From JAEUMY01 sp033764435 (GTDB taxonomy: Bacteria; Pseudomonadota; Gammaproteobacteria; Burkholderiales; Usitatibacteraceae): a stretch of 64,000 nt of DNA. The stretch lies in contig JANRIX010000055.1 in the NCBI GenBank assembly GCA_033764435.1, positions 168,506-232,505 on the forward strand, written 5' to 3'. The notes below the pieces were generated by a model. That model ran no database searches, had not been told where the DNA came from, and saw only the letters and a program-made list of their open reading frames with translations. Below, in pieces: positions 15,639 to 24,972 of this stretch. Position 1 is the first letter of the stretch. Each line of letters begins with the position of its first letter. The translations under genes and the position numbers were made by a program.

Positions 15639-18008
15639 TTAGTTCCTCAGCGGCTTGCCCGTCTTCAACATGTGCTCGATGCGGTCCTGGCTCTTGGCTG
15701 TCTTGGCCAGTTCCACGAAATGCTTGCGTTCCAGATCGAGCAGCCACTTCTCGTTGACCATGGAACCCGGGTCAACCATGCCGCCGCACAGACACTCGGC
15801 GATGCGCGAACCGATTTCATAGTCATGCTCGCTGATGAAGCCGCCTTCCTTCATGTTGATGAGCATCATCTTGAGCGTGGCCACACCGGTATCTCCCGCG
15901 ACCGGGATCATGGTCGGGTTGATGGCCGGGCGGTAGCCCGAGTCGGCCATGGCGCGCGCCTGGGTGAGGCCCACATGCAGCAGCTCCTGCGCGTTGAACA
16001 CGATCACGTCGCTGTCGCGCAGGAAACCCAGTTCCTTCGCATGCTCGGCGCTCTTGGAGACTTCCGCCATGGCGATGTTCTTGAATGCCTTCTGCAGCAC
16101 CGGCATCACATCGCCACCCTGGGCCGCTTGCGCGGCGCGCAGCGCGAACTCCTTGCAGCCACCACCGGCAGGCAGCAGGCCCACGCCCACTTCCACCAAG
16201 CCGATGTAGCTTTCGAGTGCGGCCACCACGCGGTCGCTGTACATCACGAACTCGCAACCGCCGCCCAGTGCCATGCCTTCCACGCAGGCCACGGTGGGGA
16301 TGAGCGAATATTTCAAACGCATGGACGTCTGCTGGAACAGGGCGACCATGGCTTCGAATTCCTCGAAGCGGCCCGCCTTGAGCGACTCCAGCGCCTTTAC
16401 CAGATTGGCGCCGACGGCAAACGGCGCCTCGTGCCAGATCACCAGGCCGCGATACTGCTTCTCGGCGAGATCGATGGCCTGATTGAGACCGGCCAGCACT
16501 TCATCGCCCAGCGAATGCATCTTGGACTTGAACGAAACGATGAGGATGTCCTCGAAGCCCGCCACAGTCCAGGCACGCACGCCTTCGGTTTCCATGACGG
16601 TGGTGCCCTTGCTGGCCTTCTCGCCCAGCACCAGTTCGGGGAACAGCTGGCGCTGATACACCGGCAGCGCGGAGCGGCCGACCATCTTGCCGCTGGCGGC
16701 GGAGAAGGAGCCCTCGGGCGAATGCACACCCGCGCGGCCATCGGTCACCCAGGCGGGCAACGGCGCGTTGCTCATGCTCTTGCCCGCGGCGATGTCTTCG
16801 GCAATCCATTTCGCCACCTGCTGCCAGCCAGCGGCCTGCCAGGTTTCGAACGGACCCATCTTCCAGCCGAAGCCCCAGCGAATGGCGAAGTCGATGTCGC
16901 GCGCGCACTCGGCCACGCTGCCCAAGTGTACGGCGATGTAATGGAACACGTCGCGGAAAATCGACCACAGGAACTGCGCCTGCGGATGGGCCGAAGCACG
17001 CAGCGCGGCGAACTGCTCGGCAGGATTCTTGATCTTGAGGTTGGCGGCCACTTCATCAGCCACCTTGCCGGTGCCGGCCACGTAATCCTGCTTGGCAAGA
17101 TCCAGCACCAGGATGTCCTTGCCATTCTTGGTGAAGAAGCCGGCCTTGGTTTTCTGGCCCAGGGCGCCCTTCTCGATCATGGCTTTCACATAGGCGGGCA
17201 CGGCGTAGTACTTGTGCCAGGGATCATCCGGCAGGTTGTCGTCCATGGTCTTGAACGTGTGCGCCAGCGTGTCCAGGCCCACCACGTCCGCAGTGCGGTA
17301 GGTGGCGCTCTTGGCACGGCCGATGGCGGGGCCGGTCAGCGCATCGACTTCATCAAACGACAGCTTGAACGCCTGCGTGTGATGCATGGTCGCGGCGATA
17401 GAGAACACGCCCACGCGGTTGGCCACGAAATTGGGCGTGTCCTTGGCGCGGACCACGCCCTTGCCCAGTGTGGTGACAAGGAAGGCTTCCAGCTGATCCA
17501 GGATGGCTGGCTGGGTTTGCGCGGTGGGAATGATCTCCACCAGCTTCATGTAGCGCGGCGGGTTGAAGAAATGCACGCCGCAGAAGCGCGGGCGAATATT
17601 CGCAGGCATCGCCTCGGACAGCGAGGTGATCGAGAGACCCGATGTGTTCGACGCGAAGATGGCGTCGGCACGGATAAAGGGCGCCACTTTTTCATAGAGC
17701 GACTTCTTCCAGTCCATGCGCTCGGAAATCGCCTCGATGATGAGGTCGCAATCCTTCAGCAGCTCCAGGTGCTCGTCATAGTTGGCGGCCTGGATCAGCG
17801 AAGCGCGATGCGCAGCGGCGAACGGCGCGGGCGAAAGCTTCACCATGCCGTCGATGGCCTTGGTGACAATTCCGTTCTTCGGGCCTTCCTTGGAGGGCAG
17901 ATCGAAGAGGATGGCCTTGACGTTGGCGTTGGTGAGGTGCGCGGCAATTTGCGCGCCCATGACGCCGGCACCAAGGACGGCGACTTTGCGGATGTTGAAC
18001 TTGTCCAA
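15639..18008 (-). CDS. fadB: 3-hydroxyacyl-CoA dehydrogenase/enoyl-CoA hydratase fusion (dehydrogenase first)
   Basis: A 789-residue bifunctional enzyme for hydration of enoyl-CoA and NAD-linked oxidation of 3-hydroxyacyl-CoA. The order is dehydrogenase first: NAD-binding VAVLGAGVMGAQIAAHL at the N-terminus and HFFNPPRYMKLVEI in the middle. The hydratase/isomerase part is C-terminal (VACVEGMALGGGCEFVMYSDRVVAA). This is the reverse of E. coli FadB and matches the roughly 790-residue subgroup common in beta- and some gammaproteobacteria; the symbol is used functionally. A perfect GCGAATATTCGC site (17592) is read as ANIR within it. Confidence 0.9.
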   Translation of the reverse strand: MDKFNIRKVAVLGAGVMGAQIAAHLTNANVKAILFDLPSKEGPKNGIVTKAIDGMVKLSPAPFAAAHRASLIQAANYDEHLELLKDCDLIIEAISERMDWKKSLYEKVAPFIRADAIFASNTSGLSITSLSEAMPANIRPRFCGVHFFNPPRYMKLVEIIPTAQTQPAILDQLEAFLVTTLGKGVVRAKDTPNFVANRVGVFSIAATMHHTQAFKLSFDEVDALTGPAIGRAKSATYRTADVVGLDTLAHTFKTMDDNLPDDPWHKYYAVPAYVKAMIEKGALGQKTKAGFFTKNGKDILVLDLAKQDYVAGTGKVADEVAANLKIKNPAEQFAALRASAHPQAQFLWSIFRDVFHYIAVHLGSVAECARDIDFAIRWGFGWKMGPFETWQAAGWQQVAKWIAEDIAAGKSMSNAPLPAWVTDGRAGVHSPEGSFSAASGKMVGRSALPVYQRQLFPELVLGEKASKGTTVMETEGVRAWTVAGFEDILIVSFKSKMHSLGDEVLAGLNQAIDLAEKQYRGLVIWHEAPFAVGANLVKALESLKAGRFEEFEAMVALFQQTSMRLKYSLIPTVACVEGMALGGGCEFVMYSDRVVAALESYIGLVEVGVGLLPAGGGCKEFALRAAQAAQGGDVMPVLQKAFKNIAMAEVSKSAEHAKELGFLRDSDVIVFNAQELLHVGLTQARAMADSGYRPAINPTMIPVAGDTGVATLKMMLINMKEGGFISEHDYEIGSRIAECLCGGMVDPGSMVNEKWLLDLERKHFVELAKTAKSQDRIEHMLKTGKPLRN

Positions 18009-18041
18009 TCTGAACTCCTGAGCGGGACTACAAAAAAATGA

Positions 18042-18428
18042 TTACGCCGGCGGCAATTCGCGCGGCTTGTGATCTGCATCGATGGCCACATACGTGAGCG
18101 TGGCTTCGGTGACCTTCACCGTTTCGCTCATCCCTGCGCGGCCACGTTGCGCATAGACCTCGACATCCACCGTGACCGACGTGCGGCCAGTCTTCACGGT
18201 ATGCGCATAGAAACTCACCAGATCGCCCACGAACACAGCCTGCTTGAAAACGAACGAATTCACGGCCACCGTGACCACGGGCCCCTTGGCGCGCTCAAAC
18301 GCCGGCACGCTGCCGGCCAGGTCAACCTGGGCCATGACCCAGCCACCAAAGATGGTGCCGTTGGCGTTGGTGTCGGCCGGCATGGGAATCACGCGCAGCA
18401 CCGGCTGCTTGTCGTTGGGAAGATTCAA
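18042..18428 (-). CDS. Acyl-CoA thioesterase, hotdog fold
   Basis: A hotdog-fold thioesterase of the YciA/cytosolic acyl-CoA hydrolase type: PMPADTNANGTIFGGWVMAQVDLAG is the family signature, with the catalytic Asp in PADTN/AQVD. A start at TTG 18428 overlaps the FadD stop as TTGA and gives 128 residues, the usual size; the frame is open far upstream but there it is antisense-like noise within fadD. It would release free fatty acid and CoA, relieving CoA trapping during beta-oxidation. Confidence 0.82.
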   Translation of the reverse strand: MNLPNDKQPVLRVIPMPADTNANGTIFGGWVMAQVDLAGSVPAFERAKGPVVTVAVNSFVFKQAVFVGDLVSFYAHTVKTGRTSVTVDVEVYAQRGRAGMSETVKVTEATLTYVAIDADHKPRELPPA

Positions 18429-20230
18429 AGGATGTGCCCCTTGTACATCTCGTCGATCGCGGCCTGGTACTTCTGCGCGATCTGATTGCGCTTCAACTTC
18501 AGGGTCGGTGTCATGAAGCCGTTGTCGATGGTCCACTTCTCCGACACGACCGTGAGCTTCCTCACCTGGGCGTAGCCGGGGAACTGTTTCACCTGCTGCC
18601 CAAGACGCCGTACCAGCAGCTTTTCCGCCTTCTCGCGGTTCTCGCCGATGAGCACGGTGGAGAGCTTGTTTTCTTCGGCAAAGCGGGCCCATTCCTCGTC
18701 GTTCAGCACCACGAGTGCGGTCAGATAGGGCTGGGCTTCACCAAAGATCAGCACCTGCTCGAACAACGGGTCCATCTGGATGGCGAGCTCCATGTCGACC
18801 GGCGGCACTTTCTCGCCATTGCCCAGCACGATGATTTCCTTGATGCGGCCGGTGATGGTGATGAAGCCGTCCTCGATCTTCACCTGGTCGCCGGTGTTCA
18901 GCCAGCCATCCTCGGACAGGATGGCGCGGGTCGCCTCGGGATTGTTCCAGTAGCCCTGCATGATGTTCGGACCACGCACCAGCAAGACATTGTTCTCGCC
19001 CAGTCGGGTCTCCACGTCGGGCACGGCGGGACCTACGCTGGAGGGCAGATTGCGCTCCAGCAGGTTTACGGCCAGCAGCGGGCTGGCTTCGGTCAAGCCA
19101 TAGCCCTGGCAAATGGGCAGTCCCAGGCCAACAAACACACGCGACACTGCCGGCGACAGCGCGGCGCCGCCGCTGATGGCAAGGCGAAGTCGACCACCCA
19201 GGCGCGCCAGAATTTTTTCCGCAACCAGCGCCTTCAGGATGGGCCAGAGCAAAAAGCTGGCTTCCCAAGGTCCTCGCCCCTGCTGATGCTGAAACCGGGC
19301 CCAACCCACTTCCACGGAGAGCTCGAACAGGCGTCGCTTCAGCGGACTGGCCTTCTTCAACTGATCGTTGATGACGGCCAGGAAGCGTTCGAATATTCGC
19401 GGGACCGACATGAGGATGGTCGGACGCACCGTGCGGAGGTCTTCGGCGAGCTGCGGGACAGATCGGGCGAACGCGACGCAAGAACCGGAAATGACGTTCA
19501 GGTAATAGCCGCAGGTACGCTCGAACATGTGCGACAGCGGCAGGAATGACAGGAAAACGTCCTCCGGGAAGACCTGAACCACCTTCAGCCCCGACTGGGC
19601 ATTGGACAGCATGTTGCGGTGGGTCAGCATCACGCCCTTGGGCCGACCGGTCGTGCCGGAGGTGTAGACGATGGTGGCGAGATCGGTGCCACGCGTGGGC
19701 GGCTTTTCGTGCGTGTCGGCCGAGGCCGGCAACCACGCATCAAAGGTGGCCAGACGCGGTTCGCTCTCGTCCGTGACCGGGCGCATGCTCACAATGCGCT
19801 TCAGGCCGCCCAACTGGTCCTGCACGGTCTTCAGGCGCTTCCAGTGTTCCTCGCCATCGATGATGAGCCACTTCACCTCCGCATCATTGAGGATGAAGGC
19901 CACATTGTCGGGGCGGTCATCGACGAACAGCGGCACCGGCACCAGCCCGTGGGCGAAGGCGCCCTGATCAGCCAGCACCCAGGCCACGCTGTTCTTCAGC
20001 ATGATGGCAATGCGGTCGCCCGGTTGCAGGCCTTCGCGCTTGAACCCGGCACGCATGCGCGCGACCAGATCAGCCATTTCGCGCCAGCTGTAGTCGCGCC
20101 AGGCCTGCGCCTTGGCATCAAATTCCTTGTACGCCAGCGCGTTGGGTGAGCGCGCGGCCCGCGCCGCGAAGGCGTCGGCGATGGTGGCGTCGTGGTCGAG
20201 CGCGATATAGCGCGTCTCTCGATCGGCCAA
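18425..20230 (-). CDS. fadD: Long-chain acyl-CoA synthetase
   Basis: A 601-residue AMP-forming ligase that activates fatty acids with ATP and CoA. It has the AMP-binding motif YTSGTTGRPKGVMLTH, the QGYGLTEASP motif, and the C-terminal NTGDQVKIEDGFITITGRIKE hinge region. The start is taken as TTG at 20230, preceded by GAGGAGAAG; it yields LADRETRYIALDHDATIADAF, a normal N-terminus. The frame is open to 20404 but that extension is Arg/Pro-rich and unlike the family. It overlaps the thioesterase gene downstream by 4 bp. Confidence 0.88.
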   Translation of the reverse strand: MADRETRYIALDHDATIADAFAARAARSPNALAYKEFDAKAQAWRDYSWREMADLVARMRAGFKREGLQPGDRIAIMLKNSVAWVLADQGAFAHGLVPVPLFVDDRPDNVAFILNDAEVKWLIIDGEEHWKRLKTVQDQLGGLKRIVSMRPVTDESEPRLATFDAWLPASADTHEKPPTRGTDLATIVYTSGTTGRPKGVMLTHRNMLSNAQSGLKVVQVFPEDVFLSFLPLSHMFERTCGYYLNVISGSCVAFARSVPQLAEDLRTVRPTILMSVPRIFERFLAVINDQLKKASPLKRRLFELSVEVGWARFQHQQGRGPWEASFLLWPILKALVAEKILARLGGRLRLAISGGAALSPAVSRVFVGLGLPICQGYGLTEASPLLAVNLLERNLPSSVGPAVPDVETRLGENNVLLVRGPNIMQGYWNNPEATRAILSEDGWLNTGDQVKIEDGFITITGRIKEIIVLGNGEKVPPVDMELAIQMDPLFEQVLIFGEAQPYLTALVVLNDEEWARFAEENKLSTVLIGENREKAEKLLVRRLGQQVKQFPGYAQVRKLTVVSEKWTIDNGFMTPTLKLKRNQIAQKYQAAIDEMYKGHIL

Positions 20231-20364
20231 GGTTCTTCTCCTCGTTGTGCTTGTCTTGCGCGGCCCGTTGCTGCCGGGGCCGGCGGGGAGTGAAACCTTA
20301 GCACGCGCACCCGGGCCGTGCAGACCCGCTGCCGCGCCGCGGAGGAAGGGTATTGCCGTGGCGT

Positions 20365-21219
20365 TCATGCAACCTGCGCCCGCGTGCCCTGCCGGGTCAG
20401 CCACTCTGCGGCCAGCGGCCAGAGCGACTCGCGGTACTGCGGCTTGAAGAAGCCGAAATGGCCAATGCGGCGTGCGCCGACTTCCTGCGGCTCGACATGC
20501 CGGCGCTCGACCTGGGCCGCCCGATAGAAGCCATGCAGCTGGTCGATGGCGACCCTGGGAATGTACTCGTCGTCCTCAAAGGAAAGGCCGAAGATGGGAA
20601 TGCGAATATTCGCATGGCCGTCGCGCATGGGCCGGCCGTGTTCGTCGACGATGTACTCGGGATGCTTGCACCAGCGCGTCCATTGCAGCGCGACGCCACG
20701 CGGGAGGTCGCCGACCTTGCGCAGCTTTTTGCCGGGAAAGTATCCGAATATTCGCGTATAGAGCGGCATGGCGACGTACCAGAGGAAGCGCACCTGCAAG
20801 GGCATGGTCTTGTTGTGCTTGTAGTACCCCGTGCCACTGGCCACCGTGAACATCGCTTCCACTTCATTGCGGCGCGGAACCAGGCCAAGGATCTGTCCGC
20901 CCAGGCTGTGCGAGACCAGGTAAAGCGGTGCGTCGTGTGTGCGCGCCGCGACGATCATCGCGTCAACGTCCTGCTCGGCCCAGGTGATGATGTCGGTGTC
21001 GAACCCGCGCAGGCTGCCGCTGCGCGAGAACCCCATGCCGCGATAGTCGAAGGTCGTCACGGCAAATCCTTGCGCGGCGAGGCTTTCCGCAAAGGGCGCG
21101 TAATAGTCCTGGCGTACACCCATCGCGCCTGCGATCAGCACATTCGCCTTGCACAGGCCTTGCGGCGCAAACCGGGTGACGGTCAGGCGATGGCCGTCGG
21201 CCGTGATGACGGTCTCCAT
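20365..21219 (-). CDS. Alpha/beta hydrolase
   Basis: A 284-residue alpha/beta-hydrolase. The nucleophile elbow is SHSLGG (Ser in G/S-x-S-x-G). The oxyanion region is ANVLIAGAMGVRQDYY, with DYRGMGFSRSG after the second strand; a C-terminal His occurs in RIGHFGFF. The protein is of the COG4757-like type often seen beside fatty-acid genes. Substrate unknown, probably an ester or lipid. Its start overlaps the stop of the hotdog gene at 21219. Two palindromes (20602 perfect, 20745 imperfect) fall inside the gene. Confidence 0.8.
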   Translation of the reverse strand: METVITADGHRLTVTRFAPQGLCKANVLIAGAMGVRQDYYAPFAESLAAQGFAVTTFDYRGMGFSRSGSLRGFDTDIITWAEQDVDAMIVAARTHDAPLYLVSHSLGGQILGLVPRRNEVEAMFTVASGTGYYKHNKTMPLQVRFLWYVAMPLYTRIFGYFPGKKLRKVGDLPRGVALQWTRWCKHPEYIVDEHGRPMRDGHANIRIPIFGLSFEDDEYIPRVAIDQLHGFYRAAQVERRHVEPQEVGARRIGHFGFFKPQYRESLWPLAAEWLTRQGTRAQVA

Positions 21220-21683
21220 CAGCCCTTCTTCCTGGGGCTCACGTACATGGTGATGTCGGCCTGGCAGACGATGGTGCCGTCCCGATCCTTGATGTCGACA
21301 TGCGCGGGCACATCGCGCGCCACACCTTCTTCAACGGTTGGCAGTGTGGCGAACGCGGTGACATCGGTCTTCGCCACCTTGAGATAGGACACGGTCATGC
21401 CCTTGGGCAGCCAGCGCATGGATGCGGGAATCGACACCTCGGTCAGCGTGCCACCGGCGATCTCGGCGAGATTGCACATGGCGATGGCATGCACCGTCCC
21501 GATGTGATTCTCCACGCTGCGGCGCTTCTTCATGCTGACCTGCGCGCGGCCGACCTCCAGCACTTCGAAACGCGGCCGGATGGTGGCGAAGTAAGGCGCC
21601 TTTCGGCACACCATGAAGCTGAACAGCCACCGACCGAAGCCGCTCTGGCCATATTTGTTCCAGAGTTTGAGAACGGGATTCAT
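21219..21683 (-). CDS. DUF4442 hotdog-fold protein (thioesterase-like)
   Basis: A 154-residue DUF4442/hotdog protein: NHIGTVHAIAMCNLAEIAGG is the long central helix and loop of the PaaI-like fold. It resembles acyl-CoA thioesterases that act on small or hydroxylated acyl-CoAs. A second DUF4442 protein is encoded at 24447-24950. It abuts the downstream alpha/beta hydrolase (1-bp overlap) and starts 3 bp after the stop of the fadJ-like gene. It probably hydrolyses an acyl-CoA intermediate; catalytic residues are not obvious. Confidence 0.75.
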   Translation of the reverse strand: MNPVLKLWNKYGQSGFGRWLFSFMVCRKAPYFATIRPRFEVLEVGRAQVSMKKRRSVENHIGTVHAIAMCNLAEIAGGTLTEVSIPASMRWLPKGMTVSYLKVAKTDVTAFATLPTVEEGVARDVPAHVDIKDRDGTIVCQADITMYVSPRKKG

Positions 21684-21686
21684 GGA

Positions 21687-23702
21687 TCAGACCACCGTCT
21701 GCCAGCCGGCGTCAGCCTTGAAGCGCTCGCCGTACTGCTTTTCGAACATCGCCATGACTTTCAGGAGCTCGTCCTTGCCACGTGCCTTGGCCGCCTGGAT
21801 GGGGCCGCCGCGATGTGGCGCAAAGCCGGTGCCGAAGATCACGCCGGCATCGGCGAGGTCGCTGTCGGCCACGATGCCTTCGCGCACGCAGGCGATGGCC
21901 TCGTTGATCGCGGGGAGGGTCATGCGATCCGCCAGCGCGACCAGATCAAAGTCGTTGCGCGGCCCACTCTTCACCGGCTTGCCATTCTCCCAACGATAGA
22001 AGCCCTGCCCCGTCTTCTTGCCGAGATGCTTGGCGTCGATGCAGGCCTGGAGTTTGGCCGGCACCTTCTGGCCCGGCTTGCCGAGTTCATGTCCCACGGC
22101 ATAGCAGATGTCCAGACCCACCATGTCCGCCAATTCGATCGGCCCCATGGGCATGCCAAAATCGCGCGCGGCAGCATCAATGATTTCGCCGGGAATGCCT
22201 TCATCCAGCATCAGCATGGCTTCATGCAAGTACGGCGAGAGCACGCGATTGACCAGGAAGCCCGGCGCGGACTTGCACGGCATGGGCAGCTTGTCGATCT
22301 GGCGGGTGAAGGCGATGCCGGCCTGCATCACCTCGGGCGATGTCTGTGGACCCTCCACGATTTCCACCAGCATCATCTGCGCGACCGGATTGAAAAAGTG
22401 CAAGCCGACGAGTTGCTCGGGACGCTTCAGCACACCCGACAACTGCTGCAGCGGAATGCTGGACGTGTTGGTGGCGAGGATGGCACCGGGCTTCATGCGC
22501 GGCTCAATGTCTGCGTACAACTTTTTCTTGATCTCCGGGTTCTCGACAATGGCTTCGATGATGAGGTCCGCCTGCACCACGCCATCGGCTTTGGGGTCGG
22601 GAATAAGGCGATCCATGGCAGCCTGGATGAGATGCGGCTGCTTCAGGCGCTTCTTGTACATCTCGGCGGCGCGCTTGATTGCGGGTGCGATGCGTTCGGC
22701 GGACAGGTCCTGCAGCGTCACGGTGAGCCCGCGGAAGGCGCACCAGGCGGCGATGTCGCCACCCATGGCGCCAGCGCCGATGACATGCACATGGCGAATA
22801 TTCGCATCCGCATCCTTACCCATCGCCTTCATCCGCTCCTGCAGCTTGAAGATGCGGATCAGGTTGGCGGTGGTTGGATGGCTGAAGATGCTGGCGATGG
22901 ACGTCGGGCTGGAATCCGGGACGTTGCGCGGATCACCGCCGTAGTTCTGCCAGAGATCGATGATGGCGTAGGGCGCGGGGTAGTGTTTCTGCGCAACCTT
23001 CTTCGACACACTGCTCGCCGCCTTGGACGCGACGATGCTGCGGATGACCGGCCAGTCGGTAATGGCCTGGCCGAAAGAAGGCTTGTGAGGTGGCGGTGGA
23101 TCCTTGAGCAGCATGCGGGCGGCATTCATGAAGTGGCGGCGCGGCGTCACCACGTCCGCAAGCCCCATGCGCTTCGCGCTCCGGCCATTCACGCCGCGTC
23201 CGGTCAGCATCAGGTCGAGCGCCTGTCCCGCACCGATCAGCTTCGGCATGCGCATGGCGCCACCCCAGCCGGGCACGATGCCGATCAGGACTTCCGGCAA
23301 CGCCATCTTGGTCTTGGGGCCATCGTCCATCACTCGATACGTGCAGGCGAGCGAGAGTTCCGTGCCGCCACCCATGCAGAAGCCGTGGACCATCGCCACC
23401 GTCGGAAAGCGCAGCGAGGCGATCTTGTCGAAGACATCCAGGCCCAGCTTGGTGAAGGCCTTGGCCTCCTCCGCACTCTTGAAGGACGTGAACTGATTGA
23501 TGTCTGCACCGGCAGCGAAGCCGTTGTCCTTGGCCGACAGTATGGCAAGCCCTTTGGGCGGTGCCTTGGCCAGCTCGTCGGCAACGGCTGCGAGCTCGTT
23601 CAGCACCTCGCTCGAAAACGTGTTGGTCGATTCGCCGGCCTTGTCGAACGTGAGGAACGCGAGGTCCCCTTCACGTTCAAGACGCCAATGCTGATAGGAC
23701 AT
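21687..23702 (-). CDS. fadJ: Enoyl-CoA hydratase/3-hydroxyacyl-CoA dehydrogenase (hydratase first)
   Basis: A 671-residue multifunctional beta-oxidation enzyme with the FadB/FadJ order: hydratase first (AILSAKDNGFAAGADINQF, VHGFCMGGGTELSLAC), then the dehydrogenase (VHVIGAGAMGGDIAAWCA; LVGLHFFNPVAQMMLVEIV). It ends with a second dehydrogenase C-domain (GTGFAPHRGGP). At 671 residues it is shorter than the usual 715-730. It overlaps the HAD gene upstream by 26 bp. It complements the oppositely ordered enzyme at 15639-18008, suggesting two parallel beta-oxidation complexes with different chain-length or branch preferences. Confidence 0.9.
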   Translation of the reverse strand: MSYQHWRLEREGDLAFLTFDKAGESTNTFSSEVLNELAAVADELAKAPPKGLAILSAKDNGFAAGADINQFTSFKSAEEAKAFTKLGLDVFDKIASLRFPTVAMVHGFCMGGGTELSLACTYRVMDDGPKTKMALPEVLIGIVPGWGGAMRMPKLIGAGQALDLMLTGRGVNGRSAKRMGLADVVTPRRHFMNAARMLLKDPPPPHKPSFGQAITDWPVIRSIVASKAASSVSKKVAQKHYPAPYAIIDLWQNYGGDPRNVPDSSPTSIASIFSHPTTANLIRIFKLQERMKAMGKDADANIRHVHVIGAGAMGGDIAAWCAFRGLTVTLQDLSAERIAPAIKRAAEMYKKRLKQPHLIQAAMDRLIPDPKADGVVQADLIIEAIVENPEIKKKLYADIEPRMKPGAILATNTSSIPLQQLSGVLKRPEQLVGLHFFNPVAQMMLVEIVEGPQTSPEVMQAGIAFTRQIDKLPMPCKSAPGFLVNRVLSPYLHEAMLMLDEGIPGEIIDAAARDFGMPMGPIELADMVGLDICYAVGHELGKPGQKVPAKLQACIDAKHLGKKTGQGFYRWENGKPVKSGPRNDFDLVALADRMTLPAINEAIACVREGIVADSDLADAGVIFGTGFAPHRGGPIQAAKARGKDELLKVMAMFEKQYGERFKADAGWQTVV

Positions 23703-24438
23703 GCTTCACTCCCTGGAACAGTTGAATGCGTTGTTGATGCGCCCGACGGATGGCGGCCAGCACATCGCCGGCGGGCGCCAGCGAGGTGACCTGCTCCACG
23801 GGTTCGGATGAGGACTTCAAAAAACGGTTGAACCAGACGGCGGCGATGCCCGCGTCATGCGCGCCACGCACATCGGCATGCAGGTTGTCGCCCAGCATGA
23901 CCGCTTCATGCGGCTCGCAACCCAGCTGGTCGAGCGCCGCATAGTAGATGCGCGCGTCGGGCTTGGTGGCACCGACTTCCTCGGAGATGGCCAGCGCCTT
24001 GAAGTAGCCGGCGATGCCCAGATGCTTCAGCTTGGCGTGCTGCTCGGCGGAAGAATTATTGGTTACGATCGCCAGCGAATATTCGCAATAGAGCTTTTCC
24101 AGCAGATCCGCCGCGCCCGCCACCAGCCGGCGGTTGGCCTGATGGAGATCGCGATACGTCATCGCCACGCGGAGCGCGGTCTCGTTGTCGACAGGCAGAT
24201 TGAAATGATTGAATAGTGCCGTCATGCGCGCGGCACGCGCCTCGTCCAGCGAATATTCGCACTGCAGGAACTTCTGGTGAAAATGCTCCAGCAGCTCGGC
24301 ATGCTCGGTGGAGAACGTGTCGTAGTCGACGTGCGCCGCATGCTCGGCGTGCAGCGCCTTCAGCGCGACTTGCGAAGCATGCGCATGGTCGAACAACGTG
24401 TCGTCCAGATCGAGCAGGATGGCGCGAAGCACGGTCAT
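23677..24438 (-). CDS. HAD family hydrolase
   Basis: A 253-residue HAD-superfamily phosphatase. Motif I is LLDLDDTLFD (nucleophile Asp), motif II IVTNNSS, motif III Lys in EEVGATKPDARIY, and motif IV MLGDNLHADVRGA. It resembles the YjjG nucleotidase group and most likely removes phosphate from a small metabolite or nucleotide. It sits in the middle of the fatty-acid operon with overlapping ends. Two perfect GCGAATATTCGC sites 174 bp apart (24075, 24249) are both read as CEYS. Confidence 0.88.
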   Translation of the reverse strand: MTVLRAILLDLDDTLFDHAHASQVALKALHAEHAAHVDYDTFSTEHAELLEHFHQKFLQCEYSLDEARAARMTALFNHFNLPVDNETALRVAMTYRDLHQANRRLVAGAADLLEKLYCEYSLAIVTNNSSAEQHAKLKHLGIAGYFKALAISEEVGATKPDARIYYAALDQLGCEPHEAVMLGDNLHADVRGAHDAGIAAVWFNRFLKSSSEPVEQVTSLAPAGDVLAAIRRAHQQRIQLFQGVKHVLSALAS

Positions 24439-24446
24439 CGCACGTC

Positions 24447-24950
24447 CTACGCCGCCCGGGACAGCTTGGACAGCGCCGCGTCGCTGCGCTTGATGGACAG
24501 CGTCTTTTCGATCTCAGCCACCACTTCGCCCGCCGCATTCTTCACCTCGATGGTGTAGACGGGCTCCATGCGACCTTCGGCCTCCACGATGCGACGCACG
24601 CGGGCCACTTCCTCATCGGACAGATGGAACTCCGCATGCACCGTGCCCTTGCCAGGACGGCGAAAACGGATGGTCGCTGCCTTGTCCCAGACAATGTAGC
24701 CCTTGCCGAGGCGCTGCATCATCATGATCATGTAGAACGGATCGGTCATCGAGAACAGCGAGCCGCCGTAATGCGTGCCGACGTAATTGCGATTGAGCAG
24801 CTTCATGCGCAGCTCGACACGCAGTCGCGAGTAATCCGGCGCGATGTGCACGACCTTGATGCCGGCCCCGCGAAACGGCGGCCAGAGGTTCATCATCAGC
24901 CGCAATGCGCGAGGTCCGGGCTTCAGCCGGGTCAGAAATCCCTGGGACAT
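24447..24950 (-). CDS. DUF4442 hotdog-fold protein
   Basis: A 167-residue hotdog protein: LNRNYVGTHYGGSLFSMTDPFYMIMM is the signature of DUF4442. The frame is open to 25046, but the ATG at 24950 (MSQGFLTRLKPG) avoids overlap with the thiolase gene and gives the usual length. It is probably an acyl-CoA thioesterase-like protein; activity is not proven for most members. An 11-of-12 copy of the palindrome (24954-24964) lies just upstream of this start. Confidence 0.75.
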   Translation of the reverse strand: MSQGFLTRLKPGPRALRLMMNLWPPFRGAGIKVVHIAPDYSRLRVELRMKLLNRNYVGTHYGGSLFSMTDPFYMIMMMQRLGKGYIVWDKAATIRFRRPGKGTVHAEFHLSDEEVARVRRIVEAEGRMEPVYTIEVKNAAGEVVAEIEKTLSIKRSDAALSKLSRAA

Positions 24951-24972
24951 GGTGCGAATATTCGTGTGCAGA

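Noticed and set aside
14304..18041. A 1245-codon plus-strand open frame opposite fadA and fadB
   Set aside because: It is the antisense shadow of two well-supported genes in high-GC DNA; the translation is His/Arg/Gly-rich and has no domain.
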